A stretch of DNA of 12,436 nucleotides from Phlegmacium glaucopus (GCA_015039465.1 MU129987.1:455530-467965); one strand, 5' to 3'. Positions 1-6,930 are shown, counted from the stretch's first letter. Notes: generated from the letters alone by a model not told the origin. Program-made: numbers and translations.

Positions 1-37
1 AATACATGACAGATTATTATTTAACATTTTTATTTAG
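1..37 (+). other. Probable 3' end of an intron in the left KDZ gene
   Basis: The KDZ-like reading frame is open from base 38 but meets an in-frame TAG at 35-37. The bases before it are AT-rich and end in TTTATTTAG, which fits a fungal 3' splice site, with an ATGAC branch-like motif near 6-10. I infer that the window starts inside an intron and that exon sequence begins at about 38. The 5' splice site is outside the window. A plain stop mutation is the alternative. Confidence 0.4.
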
Positions 38-962
38 CATTGTGCTTATGATAATTGCACATCAGACTTAGCAAATTACCCAGGTGGCTCTCTTTGTCAA
101 ATACATGAAAATGAGTTTGGCAATAGGTGTTGTGTTAGAGATTGTACAGACACTGTGATTGCTGCAACTATGGCCTGTGCAGATCATCAAGCTCTTTGGA
201 ATAAATATAAGCTTGACCACTCAGGTGGAAGTTTAGCAGGATCAAAAAGAATGTTGAACCGTCAGTCGCCAAGAGAATCTACCATGGAATCCAAAAGGTG
301 AACATGAGCATCAGCCTCATGATCAACCTGCTCCAGATCTCATAAAGTCAAAAAATTTCTTTGGTCCTGCAACTTTTTATTGTGTTGAAACCATTTGTGC
401 CCCATGTGGTGTTGTTGTTGCATGGGCTAAATTTTCAAGATCAGAGTCAGAATCAAATATCTTGGCATTCTTAAACCAAGTGTATCCTTCAATGGAATCA
501 CGCCCTGACTATATATGCATTGATAAGGCATGTCAATTACTTAAGCATGTTGTCGCTCAAGGTCAATGGAATACTTGGTCACAAACAACCAGATTCATAG
601 TTGATAGCTATCATTATCAGAATCATCGCAAGACAGACACTCTTTGTCGTACTTGGTGTAATCCAGCTCCCACAGATGGGTCTGCTCCAAATCTGGTTAT
701 AACAGCAACAGCATCTGATGGTACTACTTATCAGAAACGTGCATTCAATACTCAGGCATGTGAACAACTCAATGCATGGTTGGGTGGGTTTGAGTCAATT
801 CTCAAGCGAATGACCCCTTCAAATTTTAATTGGTTTATACATGCAATGCTCTTTTATCATACAAGAAATGTTATCAAGCGACAAATAAATAAAAACAAAA
901 AGAGACAAGCAGGAAAGTTGAATAATGATAGTGATAGTGACAGTGATGATGGTGCTGAATAA
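38..962 (+). pseudogene. KDZ-type transposase with CxC6-like cysteine cluster, 3' part, frameshifted
   Basis: Frame 2 (38 to about 268) encodes a cysteine cluster: GGSLCQIHENEFGNRCCVRDC, then ACADHQALWNKY. This resembles the CxC5/CxC6 clusters found with fungal KDZ transposases. The frame then moves by one base between about 266 and 278 and continues in frame 3 as LPWNPKGEHEH to FYCVETICAPCGVV and YICIDKAC, ending at TAA 960-962. The later part looks like the RNase H-fold core. Likely metal-binding residues are D (522-524) in ICIDKAC, D (603-605) in FIVDSYHY and E (762-764) in ACEQLNAW; this role is inferred from the KDZ pattern. The C-terminus is an acidic Ser/Asp tail. The frameshift and missing 5' end suggest a dead copy, unless the shift is a sequencing error. 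Family call fairly sure; catalytic residues less so. Confidence 0.78.
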
Positions 963-965
963 ATA

Positions 966-1040
966 AATAAATTGTACATACATGCACATGTAACAAAGGC
1001 TGAATACCAAAATAAATTGTATATACATACACATATAACA
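966..1040 (+). repeat. AT-rich 3' tail with two 30-bp direct repeats
   Basis: Two imperfect copies of AATAAATTGTAYATACATRC plus CACATRTAACA start at 966 and 1011, a 45-bp period. They follow the KDZ stop codon directly and contain AATAAA motifs that could serve as poly(A) signals. A related stretch (AAATTGTATATACATA) follows the coding tail at 5877-5892, so this tail is part of the element and not host DNA. Confidence 0.7.
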
Positions 1041-1072
1041 TTATATAATTGAACAGCTATTGAAATTCACAA

Positions 1073-1229
1073 AAGTCCGGTCAAAGTCTGGTCAGTGTCC
1101 GGCGGAAGTCTGGCGGAATCTGACCGGACATACAGTCCGGTCATTTTTATACATCCACTGGACTTTGACTGGACTTTGACCGGACTTCTACCGGAATTCC
1201 GACGGAGTCCGGCGGAGTCCGGCCGGACA
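1073..1229. repeat. Subterminal GTCCGG/CCGGAC array of the left KDZ element
   Basis: GTCCGG, GTCTGG and their complements recur across about 155 bp. The first half is mostly in GTCCGG orientation and the second in CCGGAC orientation, so the block can fold on itself: AAGTCCGGTCAAAGTC at 1073-1088 is the exact reverse complement of 1172-1187. Subterminal repeats are often transposase-binding sites; that role is inferred here. The array leads straight into the conserved terminus. Confidence 0.75.
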
Positions 1230-1252
1230 ACATGGGGGACTGTAAAATACAC
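1223..1252 (-). repeat. Terminal inverted repeat (3' end) of the left KDZ element
   Basis: Read inward on the minus strand it begins GTGTATTTTACAGTCCCCCA and then GTTGTCCGG. It matches the ends at 4339, 6076 and 11424. The outer boundary at 1252 is set by alignment with the right end at 6076, where a target duplication fixes the edge. The adjoining 8 bp (TGCAACAG, 1253-1260) would be the target duplication, but the other end lies outside the window, so this cannot be checked. Confidence 0.7.
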
Positions 1253-1254
1253 TG

Positions 1255-1540
1255 CAACAGCAACCATCCCAGCCAGCACAGCAGAGAATTGCTACTGAAT
1301 GTACCTCGGTTTCACAGCCGTCAGTTCCCACAGAAGGGGGAGAACTTGGCACATTATTCACAGAGATTCGTGGTCTGTTGTCAACAATGAGATTGGGAGG
1401 TGGAGGATATTCAGGAGGTGGAGGATATTCAGGAGGTGGAGGATACTCAGGAGGTGGTGGATATTCAGGAGGTGGAGGATACACAGAAGGTGTTGATAGG
1501 ACCCAGGAGATGTCTAGGGATGTAAACACACCATTTTCAC
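1255..1540 (+). pseudogene. Gag-like reading frame fragment with Gly-rich repeat
   Basis: From the KDZ terminus onward one frame stays open and looks protein-like: QQQPSQPAQQRIATECTSVS, then GGELGTLFTEIRGLLSTMRL, then five GGGGYS repeats, then TEGVDRTQEMSRDVNTPFSRF. It is open to a stop near 1756, but past about 1550 it only reads through a 10-bp minisatellite. It lies upstream of, and in the same orientation as, the Ty3/gypsy zinc knuckle, so I suggest it is the N-terminal gag part cut by insertion of the KDZ element at 1252. I do not recognise a conserved domain in it, so the link to the retroelement is positional. Confidence 0.4.
1396..1485 (+). repeat. 18-bp minisatellite, five units (GGGGYS codons)
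   Basis: Five units of GGAGGTGGAGGATATTCA in tandem, starting at 1396, 1414, 1432, 1450 and 1468. Differences are few and mostly silent (TAT/TAC, GGA/GGT). The unit is a multiple of three and keeps the frame, coding Gly-Gly-Gly-Gly-Tyr-Ser; the last unit ends in Thr. Similar Gly/aromatic repeats occur in low-complexity nucleic-acid-binding tails, but no function can be shown here. Confidence 0.85.
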
Positions 1541-1560
1541 GGTTTCACAACCTTTGCAGT

Positions 1561-1710
1561 ATACTTGCAGATGCTCACATATCATTGCGGATACTTGCAG
1601 ATCATTGCAGGTTATTGCAGGTCATCGCAGATCATTGCACATCATTGCACATCATTGCACATCATTGCAGATCATTGCACATACTTGCAGATCATCGCAG
1701 ATACTTGCAG
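1561..1710. repeat. 10-bp minisatellite, about 15 units
   Basis: Units such as ATCATTGCAC, ATCATTGCAG, ATACTTGCAG and GTCATCGCAG follow each other in an almost exact 10-bp phase; only 1571-1580 is clearly different. A partial unit precedes at 1551-1560. Because 10 is not a multiple of 3, three staggered reading frames stay open through it; these are by-products of the repeat. Confidence 0.9.
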
Positions 1711-2227
1711 TCATCACAAACATTCACATTATCATTCGCAGTTACCAGCTGTTCTTGAAATCTTTAAACACGACTCCAACAAAGGTCGCTCAGGTGACTG
1801 TATTACTCATCACCTTTATTTTTATCTTGTCTCCCTTTGTTTGGCTCTTATCTCCTATGTTTCATTACCAAATTACTGGACCCATGTGACTCCGCTTTAA
1901 CTCATATTTTACATTCCTGTTTCACCTTTCCGCACTTAGCTATTGCTAGTTACTATATTATTAGCAGTAGCAAGTAGGGTAACAGAAGAGAGGGGAGCGG
2001 ACGAATTACCACACTTCTGATCCCACCTTTGGAACGTTGTGCTAAGCTACTCTTGCACTCCTTCAAAATCATCCTGCAGGCTTCGCTTTTTCTGCGCATT
2101 ATCTCGCACTTTAAAGCGAACCTTCGCACCTCATAAAACCTCACTATCACCTACTGAAGAGAACTACATCAACCCCACGAACTACATACTACTTACGGTC
2201 TGTCCCCACCGCCGGTACATCAGCGTG
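1711..2227. other. Unassigned stretch between the minisatellite and the zinc knuckle
   Basis: I see no convincing coding frame, LTR end or RNA gene here. The stretch is mixed in composition, with a T/C-rich part around 1800-1870 and several stop codons in every frame. It may be decayed gag or a separate old insertion. It ends with TGA 2228-2230 just before the zinc-knuckle frame. Confidence 0.5.
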
Positions 2228-2230
2228 TGA

Positions 2231-2467
2231 AGGCCATTGAGGTGTTTGTTTGATGGGTTGGAGCACTTGATTAGGGATTGCAAAGCAGTGGAGGAGTATC
2301 TTAAGCAGGGTAAAGTGGTGAGGTTAGCAGATGGAAAGATAGGATTACCGGGAGGAGAGTGGATATCACAGGGGCTTCCAGGAGGGAATATGAAGGAGAA
2401 GGTTGATGAGTGGCACAGGAGGAACCCTAACGCGGATCACAGCCAAATCGTTTGTGCAGACAATTGA
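2231..2467 (+). pseudogene. Ty3/gypsy gag: degenerate zinc knuckle and following segment
   Basis: The frame reads RCLFDGLEHLIRDC, then VEEYLKQGKVVRLADGKIGL, then KVDEWHRRNPNADHSQ. This is the zinc-knuckle region of gag in Agaricomycete Ty3/gypsy elements: one metal-binding Cys is Asp (CLFD) and the loop before His is one residue short of the usual C-x2-C-x4-H-x4-C. It follows an in-frame TGA (2228-2230) and ends at TGA 2465-2467. The protein continues in another frame from about 2440, so there is a frameshift near 2440-2465. Probably non-functional for RNA binding. Confidence 0.72.
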
Positions 2468-3242
2468 CATGCATATCATGAACAAGAGCAAGCCAGACGT
2501 TACTCAAATCCACTCCATGTATCATTTGACAGCAGAGGAACGTATCACGAGCTTGCAGGCAGAGATATTCGCGTTACAGCAGAAGGGAAAGGGAGTTCAG
2601 ACGAGAGGGCAGAGAGCGAGGGATGGAGAGGAAAGAGAGAGGGAAGAGGAGGTTAGGCCGAGAGCAAACACATTCCACGCACCGTTTAGCACAACCAAAC
2701 CAGCAATGGTAGAACACCCATTCGCAAAAGCTAAAGACGCTGTGTATGCCCCACCAGTCAACCGAGTCATTGGACAACAGCAGAAGTTCAACGCTCCAGC
2801 TCCAGTATGCAGGAACAACCCATCCTACTGCACCTATCCACCCGTATACAATACCAAGATAGCCGCAGATGTCTACCAGTGTTCTATGGAAGCTCCCATC
2901 ACTCTTACTCAGCGTGAATTGTGGTCCATTTCTCCTGAGGTTTGCTCTCACGTTTGCGAACAGATCACCAATAAGTGTGTGCCTCAGGGACAGGAACGGG
3001 CACCGGTCGCTACACAGAACCTTACGGCAGTCATAGAAGAGGAGCTTGAGGATGAGGAGATGATGATAGGGTTGTCAATGTTAGCGGAGGGAATGATAGA
3101 GAGAGAGAGGATAGTAATCCAGGATCCAATTGAACAATACCTTTTCACCTTACCACCAGGCCAGCTTCCAGACCCAGCCGAACTCGTGGTCACAGCAGAG
3201 TCCAGCACAATTCATTCCATTCACTGCATTGTCAACAACAAG
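2440..3242 (+). pseudogene. Ty3/gypsy gag-pol: region between zinc knuckle and protease
   Basis: The frame contains a Glu/Arg-rich helix-like part (HLTAEERITSLQAEIFALQQ), then VEHPFAKAKDAVYAPPVNR, PPVYNTKIAADVYQ, APITLTQRELWSISPEV, an acidic stretch (EEELEDEEMM) and YLFTLPPGQLPDPAELVV. I recall these blocks in this order from Agaricomycete gypsy polyproteins, just before the protease. Several cysteines stand where I would expect arginine (VYQCSM, EVCSHVCEQ, NKCVPQ), which fits CGN-to-TGN change. The frame runs on into the protease across TGA 3243-3245. Confidence 0.72.
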
Positions 3243-3632
3243 TGAGAGGTAGAGTGCATCTTGGATCCTGGTTGTCAAATCATAGCAATGTCCGAAGAAA
3301 TCTGTAACAACCTCAGTTTAACATACAATCTGTGAATCAAGCTTCAAATGCAATCCGCAAACAGCATGTTTAACAAGTCACTGGGATTAGTGCAAAACAT
3401 CCCATTCAAGTTTGGCGATATCACAATTTACATGCAAGTCCATATTCTTTGTTGTCCAGCTTATGATGTTCTTTTAGGTCGTCCATTCAACTTGGTTACT
3501 GAAAGCACTGTCAAGAATTTCTCGGATGGTCATCAGACACTCACTATCGAGGATATGAACTTGGGCAAAGGGGTCATGATGGAAACTCATCCTTGTGGAC
3601 AGTCTCGCGAGGTTGGGGAGGAGGATTTTTGA
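3243..3632 (+). pseudogene. Ty3/gypsy retropepsin-like aspartic protease domain with in-frame stops
   Basis: The same frame as the upstream gag part continues through two TGA codons (3243-3245 and 3333-3335). Visible blocks are VECILDPGCQIIAMSEEIC (active-site loop, D-P-G where retroviral proteases have D-S/T-G), LQMQSANSMFNKSLGLVQN, FKFGDITIYMQVHIL, and CPAYDVLLGRPFNLVTES (flap and C-terminal strands). Such a domain would cut the gag-pol polyprotein. Both stops could be CGA-to-TGA changes. The frame ends at TGA 3630-3632. From memory, D-P-G is common in this fungal group, so it need not be a defect; the stops are. Confidence 0.78.
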
Positions 3633-4058
3633 AGGAGGGACTGATACAAGAATCTCACGATAATCAACAATGTACAATATTTTCAGAAATTGATAAATCA
3701 ACTATTCCGCATTATTCAGTGAATCATTCAGTTTCCTCCAAAAGTTGTTTGGGAATACAATCAGTCAGAGAGGATGGTGTTAGGGGAAGGCAAGAGAGAA
3801 GCAAGGGAGTATGGGAGGATATGTGGTCGATAGCAAAGGATTGGGGAGCGGAAGAGCAAGTGAGGAAGGCGAAGCATCAGGCAGTCACGAGAAAAGACAA
3901 GAGCAGGTCGCAAGAAAGCACAACTATCAGCTACGCACACTTGGGCACCGCGGCCCCCTAGTACTATTTCAGGACATTCAAGCCAGGCAGCGAGACCAGC
4001 TAGCATCAACCATGAGTCAGCATTACTCCCAGTTAATCAATCACAAGCACAAACAGTA
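3633..4058 (+). pseudogene. Decayed linker between protease and pol start
   Basis: No frame stays open through this stretch. A short frame (3593-3961) reads SSKSCLGIQSVREDGVRGRQ and a Lys/Arg/Glu-rich part; another gives QDIQARQRDQLASTMSQHY. It lies between the protease and the pol linker in the expected place, and family members have a poorly conserved basic linker here. I treat it as the mutated linker. No domain is visible. Confidence 0.45.
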
Positions 4059-4338
4059 GCAGTATTTGCAGGAAAGAAGTATAAGCCAGTAGCAAGGAAG
4101 GTTAAGCCAGTAGGGAGCGAGTTGTTGGAGAAGTTTAGAATTGTGAGGGAGGTCAAGGGGGATGTGTTGGGGAGTCTACCAATCCTTAATCCAAAGCCAC
4201 CCCCGTGGGTCAATATACACAGGAGAGGAAGGAGGCATTTGACGAGTTGAATGGAGGAGGGTTTCTTTGGCCAGCAGAATGCGAACTCTTGCATCATTTC
4301 ATGTCATTACATCAAGACGCGTTGATGTAACTGCACAG
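4059..4338 (+). pseudogene. Ty3/gypsy pol N-terminal linker, cut by the KDZ derivative
   Basis: From 4059 one frame reads VFAGKKYKPVARKVKPVGSE, then LLEKFRIVREVKGD and LPILNPKPPP, ending at TGA 4248-4250. A second frame from about 4259 gives FLWPAECELLHHFMSLHQDA. I recall both blocks in this order just N-terminal of the reverse transcriptase in Agaricomycete gypsy elements. The sequence stops at 4338 where the KDZ derivative begins, and a few codons resume after 6077 (VEKRGIFK). The reverse transcriptase palm is missing from the window, so this copy is truncated as well as mutated. Confidence 0.72.
4331..4338. repeat. 8-bp target-site duplication, left copy (CTGCACAG)
   Basis: CTGCACAG directly precedes the left inverted repeat and recurs exactly at 6077-6084 after the right one. 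The unoccupied form GATGTAACTGCACAGAGG survives at 6136-6153, which confirms the boundary. Confidence 0.8.
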
Positions 4339-4367
4339 GAGGTCTTTACAGTCCCCCACATTTTCCG
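4339..4367 (+). repeat. Left terminal inverted repeat of the KDZ derivative
   Basis: GAGGTCTTTACAGTCCCCCA followed by CATTTTCCG. It agrees with the right end at most positions (core CTTTACA-S-TCCCCCACATT) and with the ends at 1252 and 11424. Confidence 0.8.
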
Positions 4368-4590
4368 GGCGGACTCCGGGCGGACTGGCACCAGAAAATC
4401 TCCGGAAAACACCAAATTTTCACTGGTGAAAATAGATGTTTTTTTCCGGAGACTGTCCAATGGCAATTCCGCTGTTTGTCCGGTCGGATAATTAGTCCAC
4501 CGGACAGTACCAACGGACATTCCGGTGGACAATCACCGGAATTGGGCCAATGAAGTCCAACGGACAGTCAGTGGACAGCACCGGACTCAA
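4366..4590. repeat. Left subterminal CCGGA/GTCCGG array
   Basis: CCGGAC, CGGACTCCGG, GTCCGG, TCCGGTGGAC and near matches are scattered over about 225 bp, looser than the right array. Short TTTTCACTGGTGAAAA, a 16-bp perfect palindrome, sits at 4418-4433. Beyond 4590 the sequence becomes AT-rich. Confidence 0.65.
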
Positions 4591-4867
4591 CCACTAGTAA
4601 TATTTAAAAATGTACTAATAGTAGAATTAATATTATTCATTAATATACGGTTGCAATGTCGTATTGCCATCCAAATCTTGTGTTTTGTTCAGCCCATGAG
4701 TTGGTCACGTGACCACATGTGACCCACAACAACAAGCACCATCACCACTGTTACACAACCACAACAAATAACCCATAACCACCAACCACCTACCATGACG
4801 AAGACAGACAACAACGGACAACAACAACAACAACAAACAACAATGACAATGAACAACGACAACAATG

Positions 4868-4905
<38 letters not shown>

Positions 4906-4954
4906 TGGGTGACGACGACAGGTGACGACGAACGACGACGACGACGACGATACT

Positions 4955-4975
4955 CCCCCCTCACTGGGGGGGGGG
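4955..4975. repeat. C-run/G-run hairpin 1
   Basis: Six C (4955-4960), a 5-base gap TCACT, then ten G (4966-4975), followed by a T-rich stretch. The arms can pair as a short strong hairpin. Confidence 0.75.
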
Positions 4976-5060
4976 TATTTGGTTTGTTTTTTTATTTTAA
5001 ATTTCAATTTACTAATTACTACCCTTAGATTACCTCTGCCTTGACACACCGCCATCACCA

Positions 5061-5089
5061 CCCCCCCTTTCACCAGGGGGGGTTTTTTT
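5061..5089. repeat. C-run/G-run hairpin 2 with T tract
   Basis: Seven C (5061-5067), gap TTTCACCA, seven G (5076-5082), then seven T (5083-5089), with a second T run soon after. The gap shares TTCACCA/TCACT character with hairpin 1. Confidence 0.75.
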
Positions 5090-5234
5090 AGTGTTTTTTT
5101 TTAGATTTCGAACCACAAACAACCAAATGACGAACAAACGACAAACGACAACAATGTTTGACGAATGAACAACCAAACGACGACAAACGAACAACCAAAC
5201 GACGATGACGACGGACGACGGACGATGATGGCAA

Positions 5235-5254
5235 CCCCCCCTCGCTGGGGGGGG
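5235..5254. repeat. C-run/G-run hairpin 3
   Basis: Seven C (5235-5241), gap TCGCT, eight G (5247-5254), then TGTTTTTGTTTGATTTT. The gap differs by one base from hairpin 1. Confidence 0.75.
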
Positions 5255-5289
5255 TGTTTTTGTTTGATTTTACGGTACAGTGAGACAAA

Positions 5290-5315
5290 CCCCCCGGTAA
5301 GGGGGGTTTTTTTTT
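5290..5315. repeat. C-run/G-run hairpin 4 with T tract
   Basis: Six C (5290-5295), gap GGTAA, six G (5301-5306), nine T (5307-5315); AAA precedes the C run, extending the pairing with the T tract. Confidence 0.75.
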
Positions 5316-5343
5316 GTTTCAACAGGCTACGATGACAACGCCT

Positions 5344-5632
5344 CGTCGTCGTTGCCCGTTTCAACCACCCACCAACACCGTCGTTTCACCCCCACACCCG
5401 TTCCAGCCCCCAAGTGCCCATATCGACCACCCACCCACCCGTTTTGGCCCCGTTTTGACCACCCAGCCCCCTTTTGGACCACCACCAACCCATATCGACC
5501 ACCACCTGCCCATATCAACCACCTACACCCACTGCCCACACCGTTTCGATGACCTACCCACCCGTTTTGGCCACCTTCCACGTTTAGCGCCCGTTTCCAC
5601 ACCTACCACTTCGTTTTGACACCCCCTCCCCC
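5344..5632. repeat. C-rich, G-poor block with CCACCC and CCCGTTTTGG motifs
   Basis: Roughly 290 bp with few G on the plus strand. CATATCGACCACC and CATATCAACCACC recur at about 80-bp and shorter spacing, and ACCCGTTTTGGCC occurs twice. Pro/Thr-rich open frames through it are compositional. No gene is supported. Confidence 0.7.
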
Positions 5633-5840
5633 TAATATCTTTGTTATTCATTATAATTTTGTATTTCAAATGTATTAGTGACCTATTCCCCTCACAAGGG
5701 ATAATTAATTGATTTTAATTTTTATCTTAAGTCTTATTAAAAAAAATTATGAAAATTCAGTGAATTAGTAGTGATTGAATATGAGTTAGCATGAATTGAC
5801 TTGGTACTGAGTAAATAAAAATAAGTAAATTGTATATACT

Positions 5841-5892
5841 AATAGTGATGGAGATGATGGTGCAGAAATAATAAACAAATTGTATATACATA
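5841..5892 (+). pseudogene. Relict KDZ transposase C-terminus and 3' tail
   Basis: Codons 5841-5867 read NSDGDDGAE, close to the acidic end of the left KDZ gene. The stop is lost (GAA then ATA ATA), and AAACAAATTGTATATACATA follows as in that gene's tail. It ties the non-autonomous element to this KDZ lineage. Confidence 0.65.
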
Positions 5893-5904
5893 AAATCTGT
5901 TAAA

Positions 5905-6050
5905 AGTCCGGTGAAAGTCCGGTGGACATCCACTGGACATTCACCAGACTTTGACCGGACTTTTAGCGGAGTCTGGTGGAATCCAGTGGAGTCCGGTGGA
6001 CGTCCACCGGACTTTCACCGGACTAGCGGAGTCCGGCCGGAGTCCACCGG
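5905..6050. repeat. Right subterminal GTCCGGTGGAC array, strongly palindromic
   Basis: GTCCGG/CCGGAC occur about ten times. The 23 bp at 5905-5927 are the exact reverse complement of 6002-6024, and 5990-6013 is a perfect 24-bp palindrome centred on GGACGTCC. The same motif set as the left KDZ array, but with GTGGAC added. Confidence 0.8.
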
Positions 6051-6076
6051 ACAATGTGGGGGAGTGTAAAGTACAC
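6047..6076 (-). repeat. Right terminal inverted repeat of the KDZ derivative
   Basis: Read inward from 6076: GTGTACTTTACACTCCCCCA, then CATTGTCCGG. The edge is set by CTGCACAG at 6077-6084, which duplicates 4331-4338. Confidence 0.8.
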
Positions 6077-6178
6077 CTGCACAGAGGTTGTTGAGAAAAG
6101 GTGTATTTTCAAAAAAAAAAAAAAAAAAAAAAAAAGATGTAACTGCACAGAGGTTGTTGAGAAAAGGGGTATTTTCAA
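6077..6178. repeat. Duplicated retroelement target around a 25-bp poly(A)
   Basis: The first arm is 4324-4338 joined to 6077-6110 (interrupted by the KDZ derivative). The second arm, 6136-6178, is uninterrupted: GATGTAACTGCACAG then AGGTTGTTGAGAAAAGG. The arms differ by one base (GGTG versus GGGG). Between them lie 25 A (6111-6135). A frame in each arm reads TEVVEKR(C/G)IFK, which fits the pol linker just before the reverse transcriptase. A retroposed poly(A) with a roughly 42-bp target duplication is one reading; tandem duplication is another. Confidence 0.7.
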
Positions 6179-6257
6179 GATTATAAAAATCTCTACTCAA
6201 AACAATAACTCAATCAATACTTTATACAATCTTAATAATGCAAGTTGGGTTTTCTAG

Positions 6258-6312
6258 AAAGTATAACCTTTCCAAGACTTTGAAATTCACTTCAACTAAT
6301 ACACACAACAAC
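6258..6312 (+). repeat. 55-bp direct repeat, left copy
   Basis: Begins AAAGTATAACCTTTCCAAGA and ends ACACAACAAC. It is identical over all 55 bp to 6931-6985, and the flanks differ at both edges. The copies are 673 bp apart. Confidence 0.9.
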
Positions 6313-6344
6313 ATAGGAGTGATTTTATCTGTTCGTCAATATAC

Positions 6345-6554
6345 TTGTTAAGTTTAAAACAAAGGAAGTCACGTCAGAGTTACATCCGGAACAGACGGAA
6401 CAGAACCGGAACAGTAACCCGGAAAGGACGTTGGCCTCAGCGTGTGTGCTGTGCCGCCCAGCTCCTAAGGTGTCCTGATTTCGGAACAGAAGAAGAAAGT
6501 AACAAGACGGAAGACCTCAGTGACTTAGAGGAAAAACAAGAGGAGGGAAACTAA
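6345..6554 (+). pseudogene. Unrecognised acidic-tailed C-terminal reading frame
   Basis: An open frame ends RWPQRVCCAAQLLRCPDFGT, then EEESNKTEDLSDLEEKQEEGN and a stop at 6552-6554. The acidic end is protein-like, and upstream CCGGAAC/ACGGAAC repeats (6385-6420) are not. I do not recognise a family. It sits in front of a CGGA-rich array and a terminus-like end, the same order as in the KDZ elements, so it may be the last codons of a related transposase. Short, and could be chance. Confidence 0.3.
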
Positions 6555-6769
6555 GTTGATATTCGAACTAAGGGAAAACATACAAGTTCGAGTACTTTAA
6601 ATATAAAAGGAATTGCAACCGAAATATAGAATATAAATATAAGTGCTGCGTTCTGCTCCCGGAAAAGGTCCTGCATTCTTGGGTGAATAATCCATGGCTG
6701 GTGTGCTGACTGATAGTGGGAAAGTGATGACAAAGGAATAGTGGTTATGACGAAGGTGTGGTAAGGGGT

Positions 6770-6930
6770 TTGGAATATCGTCGGAAGAGTCGGAATGATA
6801 CGGAGAAGTCTCGGAGTCGGACGTAGGAGGAGTAGAGTCGGAAACAAGGGAAAGTACTGGAACGGAGTACGGACTACCGGAAACGGCTCCAATGGAGTCG
6901 GACCGGAGTAACGTGTGATGGAATGTAACA
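6770..6930. repeat. CGGAGTCGGA array with terminus-like end
   Basis: GTCGGAA, CGGAGAAGTCTCGGAGTCGG, AACGGAGTACGGACTACCGG and GGAGTCGGACCGGAGT crowd into 160 bp, ending in GTGTGATGGAATGTAACA directly before the right 55-bp repeat. Read inward the end is TGTTACATTCCATCACACG followed by TCCGG, which partly resembles the KDZ terminus (TTTACAGTCCCCCACATT then TCCGG). Probably the end of another, diverged element; its other end is not clear. Confidence 0.45.

Larger units (their letters stand above)
4790..5232. repeat. AAC/GAC-rich simple repeats
   Basis: The plus strand is purine/C-rich, with ACAACAACA at 4819-4850, an ACGACA hexamer-like run at 4868-4905, GACGAC at 4911-4950 and a diffuse ACAAACGACG mixture at 5117-5230. 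Open frames through these runs on both strands are low-complexity and not genes. The repeats alternate with the C/G hairpins listed separately. Confidence 0.8.
4339..6076. mobile_element. Non-autonomous KDZ-family derivative, 1738 bp
   Basis: The element has inverted ends: left GAGGTCTTTACAGTCCCCCA at 4339, and right, read inward, GTGTACTTTACACTCCCCCA from 6076. An 8-bp duplication flanks it. Both ends have subterminal CCGGA-type arrays. Close to the right array, 5841-5867 reads NSDGDDGAE, matching the SDSDDGAE C-terminus of the left KDZ gene, followed by the same kind of AATTGTATATACATA tail. I infer an internally deleted relative of that KDZ element which kept the last few codons and gained low-complexity DNA. 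It has no transposase and would need one supplied in trans. Confidence 0.75.

Noticed and set aside
1554..1900. Frames with ADHC/HIIAHHC repeats
   Set aside because: They are translations of the 10-bp minisatellite in staggered frames.
1711..2230. LTR of the gypsy element
   Set aside because: I could not find a second copy of this sequence in the window, nor a TG...CA pair with a primer-binding site beside it.
4955..5315. Rho-independent terminators
   Set aside because: The shape fits, but the surroundings are fungal nuclear elements and no gene ends there.
4689..5364. Overlapping minus- and plus-strand frames rich in Ser, Arg, Cys or Gln
   Set aside because: They lie on ACAACG/GAC simple repeats and homopolymer runs, with no domain-like sequence.
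5314..5619. Pro/Thr/His-rich frames on the plus strand and a Gly/Trp-rich frame on the minus strand
   Set aside because: They follow from the C-rich composition of the block; three frames look alike.
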